A stretch of 40,243 nt of DNA from Acidobacteriota bacterium (GCA_017883185.1 JADGOB010000022.1:1-40243); one strand, 5' to 3'. Counted from the stretch's first letter, positions 24,779 to 39,308 are shown. Program-made: numbers and translations. The notes: generated by a model from the sequence alone, not told the origin.

Positions 24779-25141
24779 ATGAGGATTACCCGGGAGTTCT
24801 ACTTCATCAGCAGCGCCGCGCGGCTGCTCGGGATGCACCCCCAGACGCTCAGGAAATACGAGCGCCTCGGCCTGGTGCAGCCGACACGCACCGTCGGCAG
24901 CATGCGCGTCTACTCGGGCGAGGAACTGGAGCGCCTCCGGTTGATCAAGCACCTGGTAGACGAGCTGGGCATCAACCTCGCGGGCGTGCAGCGCTTGCTG
25001 TCGGTGGCCGATTCGGTCGAGCGCATGCGAAAGCTGAGTGGCGGCGCCGGGCTCCGCAGCGACGCTCGGCGGCGCATCGAGCGCGAGGTCGACCGGTTGT
25101 GCGACATCATCGGCCTCGGCCGCGAGTACCACGAGGGCTAG
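24779..25141 (+). CDS. hspR: Heat-shock repressor HspR (MerR family)
   Basis: 120-residue regulator with a MerR-type winged helix: FISSAARLLGMHPQTLRKYERLGLVQPTRT at residues 7-36, then VYSGEELERLRLIKHLVDELGINLAGVQ and a C-terminal coiled helix. The HPQTLRKYE and INLAGV parts are characteristic of HspR rather than metal-sensing MerR proteins, and there are no cysteines. HspR represses chaperone operons and in actinobacteria needs DnaK as co-repressor. Here it is the first gene of hspR-cbpA-clpB-ftsH. ATG 24779 was chosen; a TTG five codons upstream is possible. Confidence 0.9.
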   Translation: MRITREFYFISSAARLLGMHPQTLRKYERLGLVQPTRTVGSMRVYSGEELERLRLIKHLVDELGINLAGVQRLLSVADSVERMRKLSGGAGLRSDARRRIEREVDRLCDIIGLGREYHEG

Positions 25142-25148
25142 CGACGAC

Positions 25149-26114
25149 ATGGAATTCAAGGATTACTACCAGACGCTGGGCCTCGCCAAGACCGCCTCTG
25201 GCAAGGAGATCAAGCAGGCCTATCGCAAGCTCGCCCGGAAGCTCCACCCGGATGTGAACCCGGGCGACAAGGCGGCCGAGTCGCGATTCAAGGAGATCAA
25301 CGAAGCGTACGAGGTGCTCGGAGACCCGGAGAAGCGGAAGAAGTACGACGAGCTCGGGGCGAACTGGCGCCAGTACGAGCAGGCGCAGCAGGCCGGCCAG
25401 TCCCCCTTCGGCGACATCCGGTGGAACCCCGGGACGGGCCAGCCGGGCGGATACAGGACGATCAACGAGGACGAACTCCGCGACATGTTTGACGGGGAGA
25501 ACCCGTTCTCGGACTTCTTCCAGGCATTCTTCGGGGGCGGCGGCCATACCGGGGGGCGCCGCGCGCGGACGTCGCGGACGTCCAAGACACGGGCGGGGCG
25601 TGACATCGAAGAAGAGATCGATCTGTCACTCGAGGAAGCCATGCAGGGCGCGATGCGCCGGCTCGCCGTCAAGCAGGAAGGGCACACGCGCACGGTGGAC
25701 GTGAGGATTCCCGCCGGCGTCAACGACGGCTCCCGCGTGCGCGTCCCGGGAGAGGGCGAGCACGGAGCCGCCGGCGGCCGGGCCGGCGATCTCTACCTGC
25801 GCGTCCGCCTGCGAACAGACCCCCGTTTCGAACGGCGCGGTCGCGACCTGCACACGCAGGTGAGCATCCCGCTGACAACCGCGGTGCTCGGTGGCGAGGC
25901 GGAGGTGCCCACGGTCGGCGACCGTCCGCTGCGGCTCAAGATCCCGCCGACGACGCAGAACGGGCAGGTCTTCCGGCTCAAAGGGCACGGCATGCCCGCG
26001 GTCGGCAAGCCGGCGGAACGCGGGGACCTCTACGCCACCGTCAACGTGTCGCTCCCGCGCCAGTTGACGGAGGAGCAACGCCGTCACTACGAGGAACTGG
26101 CCAAGCTGGACTGA
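25149..26114 (+). CDS. DnaJ-type co-chaperone (CbpA-like)
   Basis: 321-residue type II J-protein. The J-domain is at residues 1-70, with H-P-D at 33-35 and the [18 protein letters not shown] segment. A Gly/Phe-rich linker follows ([14 protein letters not shown]), then two beta-barrel substrate domains. The CxxCxGxG zinc finger of DnaJ proper is absent, so it belongs with CbpA/DnaJ2. It stimulates the ATPase of DnaK, which is not in this window. It starts 7 bases after the hspR stop and ends 7 bases before clpB, so it is part of the same heat-shock operon. Confidence 0.92.
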   Translation: MEFKDYYQTLGLAKTASGKEIKQAYRKLARKLHPDVNPGDKAAESRFKEINEAYEVLGDPEKRKKYDELGANWRQYEQAQQAGQSPFGDIRWNPGTGQPGGYRTINEDELRDMFDGENPFSDFFQAFFGGGGHTGGRRARTSRTSKTRAGRDIEEEIDLSLEEAMQGAMRRLAVKQEGHTRTVDVRIPAGVNDGSRVRVPGEGEHGAAGGRAGDLYLRVRLRTDPRFERRGRDLHTQVSIPLTTAVLGGEAEVPTVGDRPLRLKIPPTTQNGQVFRLKGHGMPAVGKPAERGDLYATVNVSLPRQLTEEQRRHYEELAKLD

Positions 26115-26121
26115 TAGGACT

Positions 26122-28719
<2,598 letters not shown>

Positions 28720-28723
28720 TGCA

Positions 28724-30607
28724 GTGGCACCGATCAAGAAACCGCGCTTGCCGAAGCCTCGAAGCGGACGCCCCGGCGACCGCCGGCCTCTCGACCCGCG
28801 GCCAGTATCCTCCATGTGGTACCTGCTCGGGTTCTTCCTGCTGCTCGCGGTTGTGCAGGCGTACCTGTTCATGCCGACCGGGCGCACCCTCCCGTACAGC
28901 GAGTTCAAGTCGCTGCTGGCACGGGACAAACTGGCCGAGGTGACGGTCAACGATCAGGCGATCCGGGGCCAGCTGAAGGGCTCGGAGGGCGACGAGAAGT
29001 CACGCGCCTTCATGACGACGCGCGTCGAGGACCCGAAGCTCGTCGAGGAGCTCGAGCAGCACAACGTGAAGTACACCGGCGAGGTTGCGAGCCGATGGCT
29101 CCCCGACCTGCTCGGCTGGATCCTGCCGCTGCTGCTCATCGTCGGGCTCTCCAGCTTCTTCTTCCGCCGGATGGGTGGGGGCGAGGGCGGCGTCATGTCG
29201 TTCGCCCGCAGCCGCGGCAAGATCTACGCGGAAGACGATGTCAAGGTGAGCTTCTCGGACGTGGCCGGCGTGGACGAGGCCGAAGAGGAGCTGAAGGAGA
29301 TCGTCGAGTTCCTCCAGACGCCGAAGAAGTACACGCAGCTCGGCGGTCGCATCCCCAAAGGCGTCCTCCTGGTCGGTCCTCCGGGAACCGGCAAGACGCT
29401 GCTCGCGCGGGCCGTCGCGGGTGAAGCCCACGTGCCCTTCTTCAGCCTGAGCGGCTCGGAGTTCGTGGAGATGTTCGTCGGGGTTGGAGCCGCCCGCGTC
29501 CGCGACCTATTCCAGCAAGCCGACGCGAAAGCGCCGTGCATCGTGTTCATCGACGAACTCGATGCGCTGGGCAAGGCGCGCGTGCAGAGCCCGCTCGGCA
29601 GCCACGAGGAGCGCGAGCAGACCCTGAACCAGCTTCTGGCCGAGATGGATGGCTTCGACTCCCGGAAGGGCGTCATCATCATGGGGGCGACCAACCGACC
29701 CGAGGTGCTGGACCCCGCCCTCCTCCGCCCCGGGCGGTTCGACCGGCAGGTGCTCGTGGACAAGCCGGATGTCAGGGGCCGCGAGGCCATCCTGAAGATC
29801 CACGCGCGCGGGGTGAAGACGGCCCCCGAGGTGGATCTCAAGGTGGTGGCGGCGCGGACGGCCGGGTTCGCGGGCGCAGACCTGGCGAACCTCGCCAACG
29901 AAGCCGCGCTGCTTGCGGCCCGCAAGAACAAGCCGAGCGTCGAGATGCGCGACTTCGAGGAGGCGATCGACCGGTTGATTGCCGGCCTCGAGAAGAAGCG
30001 CGTGATGAGTGATCGCGAACGGGAGATCATCGCGTACCACGAGTCGGGCCACGCCATCATCGCGACCGTGGTGCCGGGCCTCGACCCGGTGCACAAGATC
30101 TCGATCGTGCAGCGCGGGTTCGGTGCCCTCGGCTACACGATGCAGCTGCCGCTCGAGGATCGCTACCTCATGACGCGAACGGATCTCCACAACCAGCTGG
30201 CCGTCCTGCTCGGAGGACGGACCGCCGAGGAGATCGCGCTCGGCGAGATCTCGACGGGCGCCCAGAACGACCTCCAGCGCGCCAGCGACATCGCCCGGGC
30301 GATGGTCACCGAGTTCGGCATGAGCGAGTCGATGGGCGCGGTGAGCTTCGACAGCCACACTCGTAACCGGTTCCTCGAGATCCCGCTCGGCGGCGAACGC
30401 GGCAACTACGCCGAGGACACGGCGCGAGAGATCGACACGGAGGTCCGGCGGATCGTGAACGCCGCCCACGAGCGAGCGCGAACGCTCCTGGCCGACCACC
30501 GCGACACGCTCGACCGCGTCGCCCGCCGCCTGCTGGAGAAAGAAGTGATCGACGGGGAGGAACTGCGGGAGATCATCCACGGCCCAAAGGGGGCGCAACC
30601 GGCGTAG
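28724..30607 (+). CDS. ftsH: Membrane-bound zinc protease FtsH
   Basis: 627-residue AAA+ metalloprotease. A charged N-terminus is followed by membrane segment 1 (about 31-52, [18 protein letters not shown]), a periplasmic domain, and membrane segment 2 (about 128-148). The AAA domain has GPPGTGKT at about 218-225, [11 protein letters not shown], and the second region of homology [22 protein letters not shown]. The protease domain has the zinc motif HESGH at about 438-442. The GTG at 28724 is 4 bases past clpB; an ATG at 28814 would remove the basic N-terminal tail. The substrates are misassembled membrane proteins and regulators. Its place in an HspR operon suggests heat control. Confidence 0.95.
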   Translation: MAPIKKPRLPKPRSGRPGDRRPLDPRPVSSMWYLLGFFLLLAVVQAYLFMPTGRTLPYSEFKSLLARDKLAEVTVNDQAIRGQLKGSEGDEKSRAFMTTRVEDPKLVEELEQHNVKYTGEVASRWLPDLLGWILPLLLIVGLSSFFFRRMGGGEGGVMSFARSRGKIYAEDDVKVSFSDVAGVDEAEEELKEIVEFLQTPKKYTQLGGRIPKGVLLVGPPGTGKTLLARAVAGEAHVPFFSLSGSEFVEMFVGVGAARVRDLFQQADAKAPCIVFIDELDALGKARVQSPLGSHEEREQTLNQLLAEMDGFDSRKGVIIMGATNRPEVLDPALLRPGRFDRQVLVDKPDVRGREAILKIHARGVKTAPEVDLKVVAARTAGFAGADLANLANEAALLAARKNKPSVEMRDFEEAIDRLIAGLEKKRVMSDREREIIAYHESGHAIIATVVPGLDPVHKISIVQRGFGALGYTMQLPLEDRYLMTRTDLHNQLAVLLGGRTAEEIALGEISTGAQNDLQRASDIARAMVTEFGMSESMGAVSFDSHTRNRFLEIPLGGERGNYAEDTAREIDTEVRRIVNAAHERARTLLADHRDTLDRVARRLLEKEVIDGEELREIIHGPKGAQPA

Positions 30608-30638
30608 GGGCGACCCTCCAGATCCATGAAAAGACGAA

Positions 30639-30668
30639 GGCCGCGCCGGGAACAACCCCGCCGCGGCC
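30639..30668. terminator. Shared terminator between convergent ftsH and rho
   Basis: GGCCGCGCCGGG (30639-30650) and CCCGCCGCGGCC (30657-30668) pair over 12 positions with one mismatch, loop AACAAC. On the minus strand the stem is followed by TTCGTCTTTTC, which suits the end of rho; on the plus strand only a poor T run follows. It lies between the ftsH stop (30607) and the rho stop (30715), so it may serve both. Confidence 0.65.
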
Positions 30669-30714
30669 CTCGTTCTGTCAGCTGCCGGCTGTCGGCTGTC
30701 TGCTGCCTGGTGAA

Positions 30715-32115
<1,401 letters not shown>

Positions 32116-32215
32116 AGTGTGTGGTCTACAGGTAACTCAGGCAGGTTGAGAATTCTGGAAATACGGGGCGGAAGGCCCCCGCGGGCCACATGACGGGAAG
32201 AGGCGTGATAGAGGA

Positions 32216-32245
32216 AGTATAGGAGGACAACTCCCTGCCTGTCAA
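32216..32245 (-). promoter_or_regulatory. rho promoter
   Basis: Minus strand TTGACA (32245-32240) and TATACT (32221-32216) with an 18-base spacer, about 100 bases upstream of the rho ATG. Both boxes are close to the vegetative consensus and stand out in the local sequence. Confidence 0.75.
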
Positions 32246-32346
32246 GGACCTTCAGCCCGAGTGTTCCTGCCTCTCCTGACAGGTGCATCGTTGATCGTGG
32301 CGACGGTGGCGGCCGTCCTGATGCTCGAGGCCTTCAACCTGATCAG

Positions 32347-34173
32347 TTAGTACGCCGTCGGGCTGGCGCCGACACCGAGGATACTGCACGCGACGACTGG
32401 CTTCAGTTCGAGCGCCTTGGCCCGTGCCACCAGCTCGGGGCTGTCGGCGCCCGGGTTGAACCAGACGTCCGTGATGCCTTTCTTCGCGAGGTCGTCGAGG
32501 AGCGTCAGTCCCACCGCCGGCGACACGTAGAAGGTCGCCATGTCAATGGCACCCGGGACGTCGAGGACGGAGGCATAGCTCTTCTCACCCTCGACTTCCG
32601 CCTCCTTCGGGTTGATGGGAATCACGGTGTAGCCGCGGTCGCGAAACGCCCGCAGCGCCTTGTTCCCGAATTTCTTCCGGTCCGACGAGGCGCCAATTAC
32701 CGCAACAGTCAGTGGCATGAAGCCAGTATACCGCGACGACACCGGTCGTCGTCCGGACAGCCCTGCCGCGCCCACGACGGCGTCAGACGTGGAGGGGAAA
32801 ATCTTGCCGGGGTTCAGGATGCCGTGAGGATCGAACGCCTGCTTGATGCGCCTGGAGAGCGCGATGACCTCTGGCGACAGCTCGATCGACAGGAACGGCG
32901 CCTTGGTGAAGCCGATCCCATGCTCGCCGCTGATCGACCCCTCGCGCGCGACGACGCCCTCGAACAGCCGTCGCTGCGCGCGGTGGGCGCGATCGACCGC
33001 GTCGGCATCGCTCCCGTCCACCATGATGTTGACGTGGATGTTGCCGTCCCCGGCGTGCCCGAAACACGGGATCGTCAGGTTGAACTCGCGCCGCAGTTGG
33101 CCGATCAGCTGGAACAGGTCGGGCATGCGCCCGCGGGGCACGACGACGTCCTGGTTGATCTTCATCGACGCGATCGTCTTCAGCGCCGGTGACAACTCGC
33201 GGCGGACGCGCCACAACTCCTGGCGCTCCTCCTCGGTCGCCGCGCGGAGCAGCTCCGTGGCGCCGGCGGCGCGGCAGGCCGCCTCCACCAGGTGCGCTTC
33301 TTCCTCGACGGCGCGCGCCATGCCGTCCACCTCGAGGATCAGCAGGCCTGAGGTTCCCGCCGGCGCGAGCGCGGCTCCGCCCAGGTAGCGGGTCACCGCG
33401 GCCAGGCACTCGCCGTCCACCAGTTCGATCGTCGCCGGCACCACCCGTGCGCGGATCAGCTCGTTCACGGCCTCGACGGCGGCGTCGATGCTGTCGAACG
33501 TCGCCCGGATCGTTGCGTGCGCCGGTGGCTTGGGAATCAGCCTCAGGACCGCTTGGGTGATGATTGCGAGCGTCCCCTCGGACCCCACGAGCAGTTGGGT
33601 GAGGTCGTAGCCCACGACGTTCTTGACCGCCTTCGAGCCGGTACGAATAATCTCGCCGGTCGGCAGTACCGCCTCCAGGCCGAGGACGTACCGCTTGGTC
33701 GTGCCGTACTTGAACGCCCGCGGCCCCCCCGCGCACTCGGCGATGTTCCCCCCGATGACCGACTCGTCGAGGCTCGCGGGATCGGGTGGATAGAACAGAC
33801 CGACCTTTTCCACCTCCGCCTGGAGGCGCCCGGTGATGACGTTGGGCTCGGTCACCACGAGGAGGTTCTGCTCGTCGATCTCCAGGATGCGGTTGAACCG
33901 CTCCATCGACATGAGGACGCCGCCGAGCAGCGGGACGGCGCCCCCGCTGTAGCCGGTGCCGCCGCCGCGCACGTAGAGCGGCACGCGCTGCGCGTGGCAC
34001 GTCTCGGCCATCGCGGCCACTTCGCTGGTGGACCCGGGCAGCGCTACGATCTCCGGCAGGTGCGGCTGCTTCAGCCCGTCCTGGCCGTACGCCGTCCGTG
34101 CCGCCTCGTCATGCTTGACGAAGGCGGCACCGACGATCTGCTCGATGTCAGTCACGAACGTCGCAGGGAGCAT
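32347..34173 (-). CDS. GlcD-like FAD-linked oxidase fused to a CoA-binding domain
   Basis: One open frame of 608 residues with two parts. Residues 1 to about 470 are a GlcD/D-lactate dehydrogenase-type FAD enzyme: PLYVRGGGTGYSGGAVP, DPASLDESVIGGNIAECAGG, VGSEGTLAIIT, and the end segment FGHAGDGNIHVN...GEHGIG...DPHGILNPGKIF. Residues 486-608 are a complete YccU-like CoA-binding Rossmann domain (AVIGASSDRKKFGNKA to VACSILGVGASP). No stop separates them. The second part may also be a separate gene from ATG 32718 (123 residues): TATACT lies seven bases before that ATG, which would allow leaderless expression, but there is no ribosome site. The expected reaction is oxidation of a 2-hydroxy acid such as glycolate or lactate. 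It follows the aminotransferase by 28 bases. Confidence 0.85.
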   Translation of the reverse strand: MLPATFVTDIEQIVGAAFVKHDEAARTAYGQDGLKQPHLPEIVALPGSTSEVAAMAETCHAQRVPLYVRGGGTGYSGGAVPLLGGVLMSMERFNRILEIDEQNLLVVTEPNVITGRLQAEVEKVGLFYPPDPASLDESVIGGNIAECAGGPRAFKYGTTKRYVLGLEAVLPTGEIIRTGSKAVKNVVGYDLTQLLVGSEGTLAIITQAVLRLIPKPPAHATIRATFDSIDAAVEAVNELIRARVVPATIELVDGECLAAVTRYLGGAALAPAGTSGLLILEVDGMARAVEEEAHLVEAACRAAGATELLRAATEEERQELWRVRRELSPALKTIASMKINQDVVVPRGRMPDLFQLIGQLRREFNLTIPCFGHAGDGNIHVNIMVDGSDADAVDRAHRAQRRLFEGVVAREGSISGEHGIGFTKAPFLSIELSPEVIALSRRIKQAFDPHGILNPGKIFPSTSDAVVGAAGLSGRRPVSSRYTGFMPLTVAVIGASSDRKKFGNKALRAFRDRGYTVIPINPKEAEVEGEKSYASVLDVPGAIDMATFYVSPAVGLTLLDDLAKKGITDVWFNPGADSPELVARAKALELKPVVACSILGVGASPTAY

Positions 34174-34201
34174 CAGCTTGTCGCGCTCCGAAAACTGCCG
34201 G

Positions 34202-35434
34202 TTACAGCCAGTCCCTTACCACGGTCTTCTCGCCGATGCGCATCTCCTTCGGCGCCGCGGGATCGAGCGCCCACCTGATCCGATCGATCCCCTCGAGCAC
34301 CTCGGCGGTGCTGCCGGCGTAGCTCAGGCGCAGGTAGCCTTCGAGGCCGAAGTCCCTGCCAGGCACCGTCACGACGCGGACCTTCGACAGGAGGAACATC
34401 GCCAACTCGAACGAGTCCTTCGCAATCCCGGCCTTGAAGCAGCCGCTGAAGTCGGGCAGGCAGTAGAACGTCCCGGCCGGCTTGATGACCGAGACGCCAG
34501 GCACCTTCGCCAGTTCGGCCACGATCACGTCGCGGTTGTGCTCCATGCTCTTCCGCAGCCCCTCGACCTCGTCCTGGGGCCCGAGCATCGCGCCCTGGGC
34601 CGCCAGCTGGCAGAGGCTCGACGTGCACGAGGTCGTCTGCGACTGCAGCGTCCCCATCGCCGACACGATCTCCTGGCTCGCGATCGCCCAGCCGATCCGG
34701 AAACCGGTCATCCCGTAAGTCTTGGCGATCCCGTTGACGACGATCAGGCTGCTGGCGTTGGTGTCGCGCGTGGAGAACTCGTAGCACGACGGGGCCTTCA
34801 CGCCGTCGAACACGAGCTTGTGGTAGATGTCGTCCATGATCGCGTGGATGCCGCGCTCCTCGCAGAACCGGACGAGCTCGCCCACCAGGTCGCGCGAGAA
34901 CACCATCCCGGACGGGTTGTTCGGGCTGTTGACGATGATCGCGCGGGTGCGCGGCGTCACCGCCCGCTCGATCCGGTCGAACGAGGGCGTCAGCGTGCCG
35001 TCGGCGGGGGTGACGACGACCGGGACGGCCCGGCACATCTTCACCATCTCGGGATAGCTGACCCAGTAGGGAGCCAGCAGGATCACCTCGTCTCCCGGAT
35101 CGAGGATCGCCCAGAGCGCGTTGAAGATCGCCTGCTTCGCGCCGGCGCACACGATCACGCTCTTCGGGCTGACGGTCCGGCCGTAGTTCTCTTCGGTGTA
35201 GCGGATGACGGCTTTCTTGAACGACGGGATCCCGGTCGTGGGGGTGTACTTGATCTTCCCGCCGGCCAGCGCAGACGCGGCGGTGTCGATGGCCGCCTGC
35301 GGCGCCTTGTTCTGCGGTTCGCCGATTCCGAGGTGTACGATCGACTCGCCCTGTTCACGCAACATGCGTGCCTGCTCGTTCAGCGCCATGGTCGGCGATT
35401 CCGAGATGCTCCGGGCAAACTGACTGACTCCCAT
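34202..35434 (-). CDS. Aspartate aminotransferase-like PLP enzyme
   Basis: 410-residue class I aminotransferase, Ib-type layout: GEPQNKAPQAAIDTAASAL near the N-terminus, YTPTTGIPSFKKAV, NSPNNPSGMVF, MDDIYHKLVFDG, NGIAKTYGMTGFRIGW with the PLP lysine, and a C-terminal Arg in YLRLSYAGS that binds the substrate carboxylate. Most such enzymes act on aspartate, some also on prephenate; the exact substrate cannot be fixed here. AGGAG shortly before ATG 35434 sets the start. Position: 34 bases after coaD and 28 before the FAD oxidase, so within the same minus-strand run. Confidence 0.88.
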   Translation of the reverse strand: MGVSQFARSISESPTMALNEQARMLREQGESIVHLGIGEPQNKAPQAAIDTAASALAGGKIKYTPTTGIPSFKKAVIRYTEENYGRTVSPKSVIVCAGAKQAIFNALWAILDPGDEVILLAPYWVSYPEMVKMCRAVPVVVTPADGTLTPSFDRIERAVTPRTRAIIVNSPNNPSGMVFSRDLVGELVRFCEERGIHAIMDDIYHKLVFDGVKAPSCYEFSTRDTNASSLIVVNGIAKTYGMTGFRIGWAIASQEIVSAMGTLQSQTTSCTSSLCQLAAQGAMLGPQDEVEGLRKSMEHNRDVIVAELAKVPGVSVIKPAGTFYCLPDFSGCFKAGIAKDSFELAMFLLSKVRVVTVPGRDFGLEGYLRLSYAGSTAEVLEGIDRIRWALDPAAPKEMRIGEKTVVRDWL

Positions 35435-35468
35435 AACACTCCTCCGTGCGCCTGGCGCCGGTCCTGGC

Positions 35469-35999
35469 TCAGGGTTGCAAATCGCCCGCCTTGCTGCGCA
35501 TGCGAGTTTCGACGACCTCTGGCACCAGACCGGCAATCGGTCCGCCGAGCGCGAAGACTTCCCGGATCAGCCGGGAACTGATGTAGGTGTAGGACTCGGC
35601 CGGCATCATGAAGACCGTCTCGATGTCGGGTGCCAGCCGGCAATTCATCAGCGCCATCTGAAATTCGTACTCGAAATCCGAGATTGCCCGCAACCCGCGG
35701 ACGATGACGTGCGCGCCCTGCTGCCGGGCAAAGTCCACCAGCAGGCCGTCGAAACTGCTGACGACGACCTTCCGTTCGGCCGCGAACACGCGGCGCGCTA
35801 TCTCGACCCGTTCATCCACAGAGAACAGCGCGGTTTTCTCCCGGTTGTGCAGGATGGCCACAATGATGCGATCGAAGATCGCGGCCCCTCGCGTGATGAT
35901 GTCGACGTGGCCGTTGGTGAGCGGGTCGAACGAGCCGGGATAGATGGCCACGCGGTCGGAAGCTCGCGCGGACGTCTTGGGCGCCCTGATGTGTTTCAT
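35469..35999 (-). CDS. coaD: Phosphopantetheine adenylyltransferase
   Basis: 176-residue nucleotidyltransferase of coenzyme A synthesis, joining ATP and 4'-phosphopantetheine to dephospho-CoA. It has YPGSFDPLTNGHVDII (the T/H-x-G-H motif), VRGLRAISDFEYEFQMALMN and the C-terminal ISSRLIREV in place of the usual ISS-x-x-V/I-K/R-E. The first ~15 residues are a basic extension. Its ATG overlaps the rsmD stop (ATGA at 35996-35999), so translation is coupled; rsmD-coaD is a common gene pair in bacteria. Confidence 0.96.
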   Translation of the reverse strand: MKHIRAPKTSARASDRVAIYPGSFDPLTNGHVDIITRGAAIFDRIIVAILHNREKTALFSVDERVEIARRVFAAERKVVVSSFDGLLVDFARQQGAHVIVRGLRAISDFEYEFQMALMNCRLAPDIETVFMMPAESYTYISSRLIREVFALGGPIAGLVPEVVETRMRSKAGDLQP

Positions 36000-36580
36000 G
36001 ATGAACTCGGCGCGTTGTCGCCGGCCGTGAGGGCGTCCGCGCTGCCGTGCCGGTAAAACGACAGCGCGCTGTCGCCGGACTGCACGACCCGGGTGCGCGT
36101 CAGGCCGCCGGCGCCGGGGGGAGACAGCCTGCGGCGGGCGTGCTCGAGCACCAGCACGCCGCCCGGCGCCAGCCACGCGGCGACGTGGGCCACACACGAC
36201 TCGAAGTCCGGGCCGGCGTACGGCGGGTCCAGCAGGACCAGGTCGAATGGCCGCGAGCCGCCCGGCTGACTCAGCCGGGCGATGTCCGCGCGAATGATAG
36301 CATAGCCCCCGGAGATGCCGCAGCGGCCGAGGTTTTCCGCGATGAGCGCGGCGGCCCGGTTGTCGCGCTCGACGAACACGACTCCCGACGCCCCCCTGCT
36401 CAGCGCCTCGATCCCCACGGCACCAGTCCCCGCGTAGCCGTCAAGCACGTACGCACCGGCCACCCGGCCCGCGAGGATGTTGAACAGGGTTTCGCGCAGG
36501 CAGTCGGATGTCGGACGCAGCCCTTCCCATCTCGGCGTCTCGAGGCGGCGTCCCTTCAGGCTGCCCGCGATGATCCGCAT
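35996..36580 (-). CDS. rsmD: 16S rRNA (guanine966-N2)-methyltransferase RsmD
   Basis: 194-residue Rossmann methyltransferase that modifies G966 of 16S rRNA with SAM. Features: N-terminal MRIIAGSLKGRRL, RPTSDCLRETLFNIL, the SAM-binding DGYAGTGAVGIEALSRGA, FVERD, and the catalytic LVLLDPPYAGPD. The ATG at 36580 has AGAGG before it and lies 9 bases after the recG stop. Its end overlaps the coaD start. Confidence 0.95.
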   Translation of the reverse strand: MRIIAGSLKGRRLETPRWEGLRPTSDCLRETLFNILAGRVAGAYVLDGYAGTGAVGIEALSRGASGVVFVERDNRAAALIAENLGRCGISGGYAIIRADIARLSQPGGSRPFDLVLLDPPYAGPDFESCVAHVAAWLAPGGVLVLEHARRRLSPPGAGGLTRTRVVQSGDSALSFYRHGSADALTAGDNAPSSS

Positions 36581-36589
36581 TCGTCCTCT

Positions 36590-38686
36590 CTATCCCACAC
36601 TGATGAGGCCAAACTGCCGGGACCATCGCTCCCGGACAAACGCCTCCAACCGGCCAGCTTCTGGGCCGCCGCGAGCCAGCCAGTCCCGCGCGTCGGCCGC
36701 AGCCTGGGCCATCACGTCGCGATCCCGCGCGAGGTTGCCCACCCGGAGTGTCGGCATCCCCGCCTGGCGTGTGCCGGCGACGTCGCCCGCGCCTCGCAGC
36801 TCGAGATCCTTCTCCGCGATCGCAAAGCCATCGCTGGTGGCGGCCACCGCCGCGAGACGCGCCTCGGCTTCCTCCGATAACGGCTGCTGATACAGGAGGA
36901 CGCAGTAGGACTGCTGCGCCCCGCGGCCGACCCGTCCGCGTAGCTGGTGCAGCTGCGACAACCCGAAGCGCTCGGCATGCTCGACCACCATCACCGTGGC
37001 GTTCGGCACGTCGATGCCGACCTCGATGACCGTCGTCGCGACCAGGAGATGCACCTCCCCGGCGGCAAACCGACGCATCACGTCGTCTTTGACCTGCGGC
37101 GTCATCCGGCCGTGGAGCAAGCCCACGTGGTACTCGGGAAAGACATCCTGTGCCAGGTGATCGGCCATCTCGGTGGCCGCGCGCAGGTCGATCTTCTCCG
37201 ATTCCTCGACGAGCGGGTAGATGACGCAGGCCTGGCGGCCCTCGTTCAGCTGCTCGCGAACGAAGGCGTGGACTTCGTCGCGACGCGCCTCGGGCCGCAC
37301 CGTCGTCTTGGTCGGCACCCGGCCGGGCGGAAGGTCGCGGATCGCCGACACGTCCAGGCCGCCGTAGAGCGTGAGCTGCAGGGTGCGGGGAATCGGGGTC
37401 GCGGTCATGACGAGCATGTCGGGACGCAGGCCCTTGGCCCGCAGCCGCGCGCGCTGCACGACACCGAAGCGATGCTGCTCGTCCACGACCGCAAGCCCGA
37501 GCCGGGCGAACCGCACGTCTTCCTCGATCAGGGCGTGCGTGCCGATGACGAGGTGCATGCTGCCGTCGGCCAGGTCGGCCAGCGCGGCGCGGCGGGCCGG
37601 GGCCGGCATCGAGCCTGTGAGCAGGCCGACACGGAACTTGGTCGGTGCGAGCAGCCGCGTGATCGTCTCGCGATGCTGCTCTGCCAGGATCTCGGTCGGC
37701 GCCATCAGCGCCACCTGCAGGCCGTTCTCGAGCGCCACGACGGCCGCGAGCAGCACGACGATGGTCTTCCCCGACCCGACGTCCCCCTGCAGCAGGCGGT
37801 TCATCTGCCGGCCGCGCTGCATGTCCTCGACGATATCCTCGAGCGCCGCGCGTTGCCCCGCCGTCAGAGGGAACGGCAGCACGCCCTTGGCGGCCGCCCG
37901 CACGCGGTCGTCCACGACCGGCACGAAGGGCTTCTGTTCCTGGTCGGCAGACCGCCGATGCGCGATCAGGCCGCACTGGAACAGGAAGAACTCCTCGAAG
38001 ATGAGCCGCAGCTGCGCCGGAGACCGGAATGAGGCGAGCAAGGACGCCGGCGTCCCCACCGGCGGAAAATGCGCTTGGCGGAGCGCTGTCCGGCGGTCCG
38101 GGAGTCCCATCTGCGATCGCAGGTCGGCGGGCAGCAGGTCGTCCACGTCCGCGGGCATCTGTTCGAGGATGTCGTGGACCAGCGCACGCTGCATGCGGCT
38201 CGTCACCGTGCCCGTCTTCTCGTACACCGGCACGATGCGCTGCGCGTGCACCGCCTGCCCTTCCCCTTCGCCCACGATCTCGACGTCGGGGCTGCTCAGT
38301 TGCAGAACGCCGCGATAGCGAACTGCAGGCCCGTGCAGGACGACCCGCTGGTGCGGGCGCAGCGTGTTCTGGCGGTACGGCTGGTTGGGCCACACCGCGA
38401 GCAGGTGCCCCGAGTCGTCGCGAACGACCGCCTCGAAGATCTTGAAGCCCCGCCGGGCCGTCCATCGCAGGCGGCAGTTGAGCAACTCTCCCGCAACAGT
38501 CACCTTTTCGCCTTCCCGGACACCGGCGACGGGCCGAAAGGACGTCCGGTCCTCGTAGCGAAACGGCAGCCGAGCGACCAGGTCACCGATGGTGTCGAGT
38601 CCCGCGTGCGCGAGCGCGCGCTCCCGCTGCGGACCGATTCCCTTCAATTCCCTGAGAGGCGTGTCGAAGAAAGGCGTGTCGGACAC
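36590..38686 (-). CDS. recG: ATP-dependent DNA helicase RecG
   Basis: 698-residue branch-migration helicase that regresses stalled forks and processes Holliday junctions. N-terminal wedge/OB region ([30 protein letters not shown]). The helicase core has the Walker [19 protein letters not shown], the DEQHRFGV box in place of [19 protein letters not shown], and the motif V-VI part [39 protein letters not shown]. Length is normal. The start is GTG 38686, 4 bases after the stop of the secreted-protein gene; no strong ribosome site, so coupling to that gene is likely. Confidence 0.96.
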   Translation of the reverse strand: MSDTPFFDTPLRELKGIGPQRERALAHAGLDTIGDLVARLPFRYEDRTSFRPVAGVREGEKVTVAGELLNCRLRWTARRGFKIFEAVVRDDSGHLLAVWPNQPYRQNTLRPHQRVVLHGPAVRYRGVLQLSSPDVEIVGEGEGQAVHAQRIVPVYEKTGTVTSRMQRALVHDILEQMPADVDDLLPADLRSQMGLPDRRTALRQAHFPPVGTPASLLASFRSPAQLRLIFEEFFLFQCGLIAHRRSADQEQKPFVPVVDDRVRAAAKGVLPFPLTAGQRAALEDIVEDMQRGRQMNRLLQGDVGSGKTIVVLLAAVVALENGLQVALMAPTEILAEQHRETITRLLAPTKFRVGLLTGSMPAPARRAALADLADGSMHLVIGTHALIEEDVRFARLGLAVVDEQHRFGVVQRARLRAKGLRPDMLVMTATPIPRTLQLTLYGGLDVSAIRDLPPGRVPTKTTVRPEARRDEVHAFVREQLNEGRQACVIYPLVEESEKIDLRAATEMADHLAQDVFPEYHVGLLHGRMTPQVKDDVMRRFAAGEVHLLVATTVIEVGIDVPNATVMVVEHAERFGLSQLHQLRGRVGRGAQQSYCVLLYQQPLSEEAEARLAAVAATSDGFAIAEKDLELRGAGDVAGTRQAGMPTLRVGNLARDRDVMAQAAADARDWLARGGPEAGRLEAFVRERWSRQFGLISVG

Positions 38687-38690
38687 GAGG

Positions 38691-39308
38691 CTACTGCTTG
38701 ACGAGAGCCTCGCCCGGCCTCACCTCGATCTGCTGGATGCGAGCCGGGAGCGGGTACGGGTCATCGAGGTTCAGGCCGCGGGGGTTCGACTCGGTCCTCG
38801 AATAAAAGGTCACCAGTTCCTGCACCACCATCTTGGGGACAGGCACCCCGCCGACCTTGGCGGTCTCGAGCGCAAAGCGCGCCATCCCGCCATTCGCATC
38901 GAGCCTCCCCGAGACGGCAACCGGGACCTTTCCCGTGAGGTAGTTCAGCGGATCGAGCCAGCCACGTGACTGGCGCTGCTGGCGGACGGCGTCGAGATCC
39001 ACGATGGCCGTGCCCGACAGGCTCCCGTCGGCGAGAACCGTGATGCGCGGTTCTGTGAGCCCCGCCGGCAACTGGTCCCCGGCATCGTAGAGAAGGTAGG
39101 CGTTGACTTCCTGCTCGGTCACCCTGGTAACGAGAGGAGCGGACGGACTCGACCCGGCGTTCCGGGAGATGGCGTCGATCTTCGACCGCAGGCGTCCCGC
39201 GTCCTCGCGGGACGGTGCGTGCCGCTGGCCGAGCGCGGGGGTGACAGCGAACACCAACGCCATCAGGCCGATCACGCCGCGTCGAAACCCGGAGGGGAAG
39301 TACATCAT
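38691..39308 (-). CDS. Secreted protein of unknown function
   Basis: About 205 residues. It begins with a signal peptide: a basic FRRG stretch, the hydrophobic run [16 protein letters not shown], then a probable cleavage site before QRH. The mature part has [40 protein letters not shown] and [16 protein letters not shown], an alternating strand pattern reminiscent of DUF2993/LmeA-type lipid-binding folds. That comparison is a guess from pattern, not from a search. Several starts are possible (39308, 39341, 39353); I chose ATG 39308 because it gives a standard signal peptide. It is the first gene of the run leading into recG, and no promoter with good boxes is evident. Confidence 0.65.
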   Translation of the reverse strand: MMYFPSGFRRGVIGLMALVFAVTPALGQRHAPSREDAGRLRSKIDAISRNAGSSPSAPLVTRVTEQEVNAYLLYDAGDQLPAGLTEPRITVLADGSLSGTAIVDLDAVRQQRQSRGWLDPLNYLTGKVPVAVSGRLDANGGMARFALETAKVGGVPVPKMVVQELVTFYSRTESNPRGLNLDDPYPLPARIQQIEVRPGEALVKQ

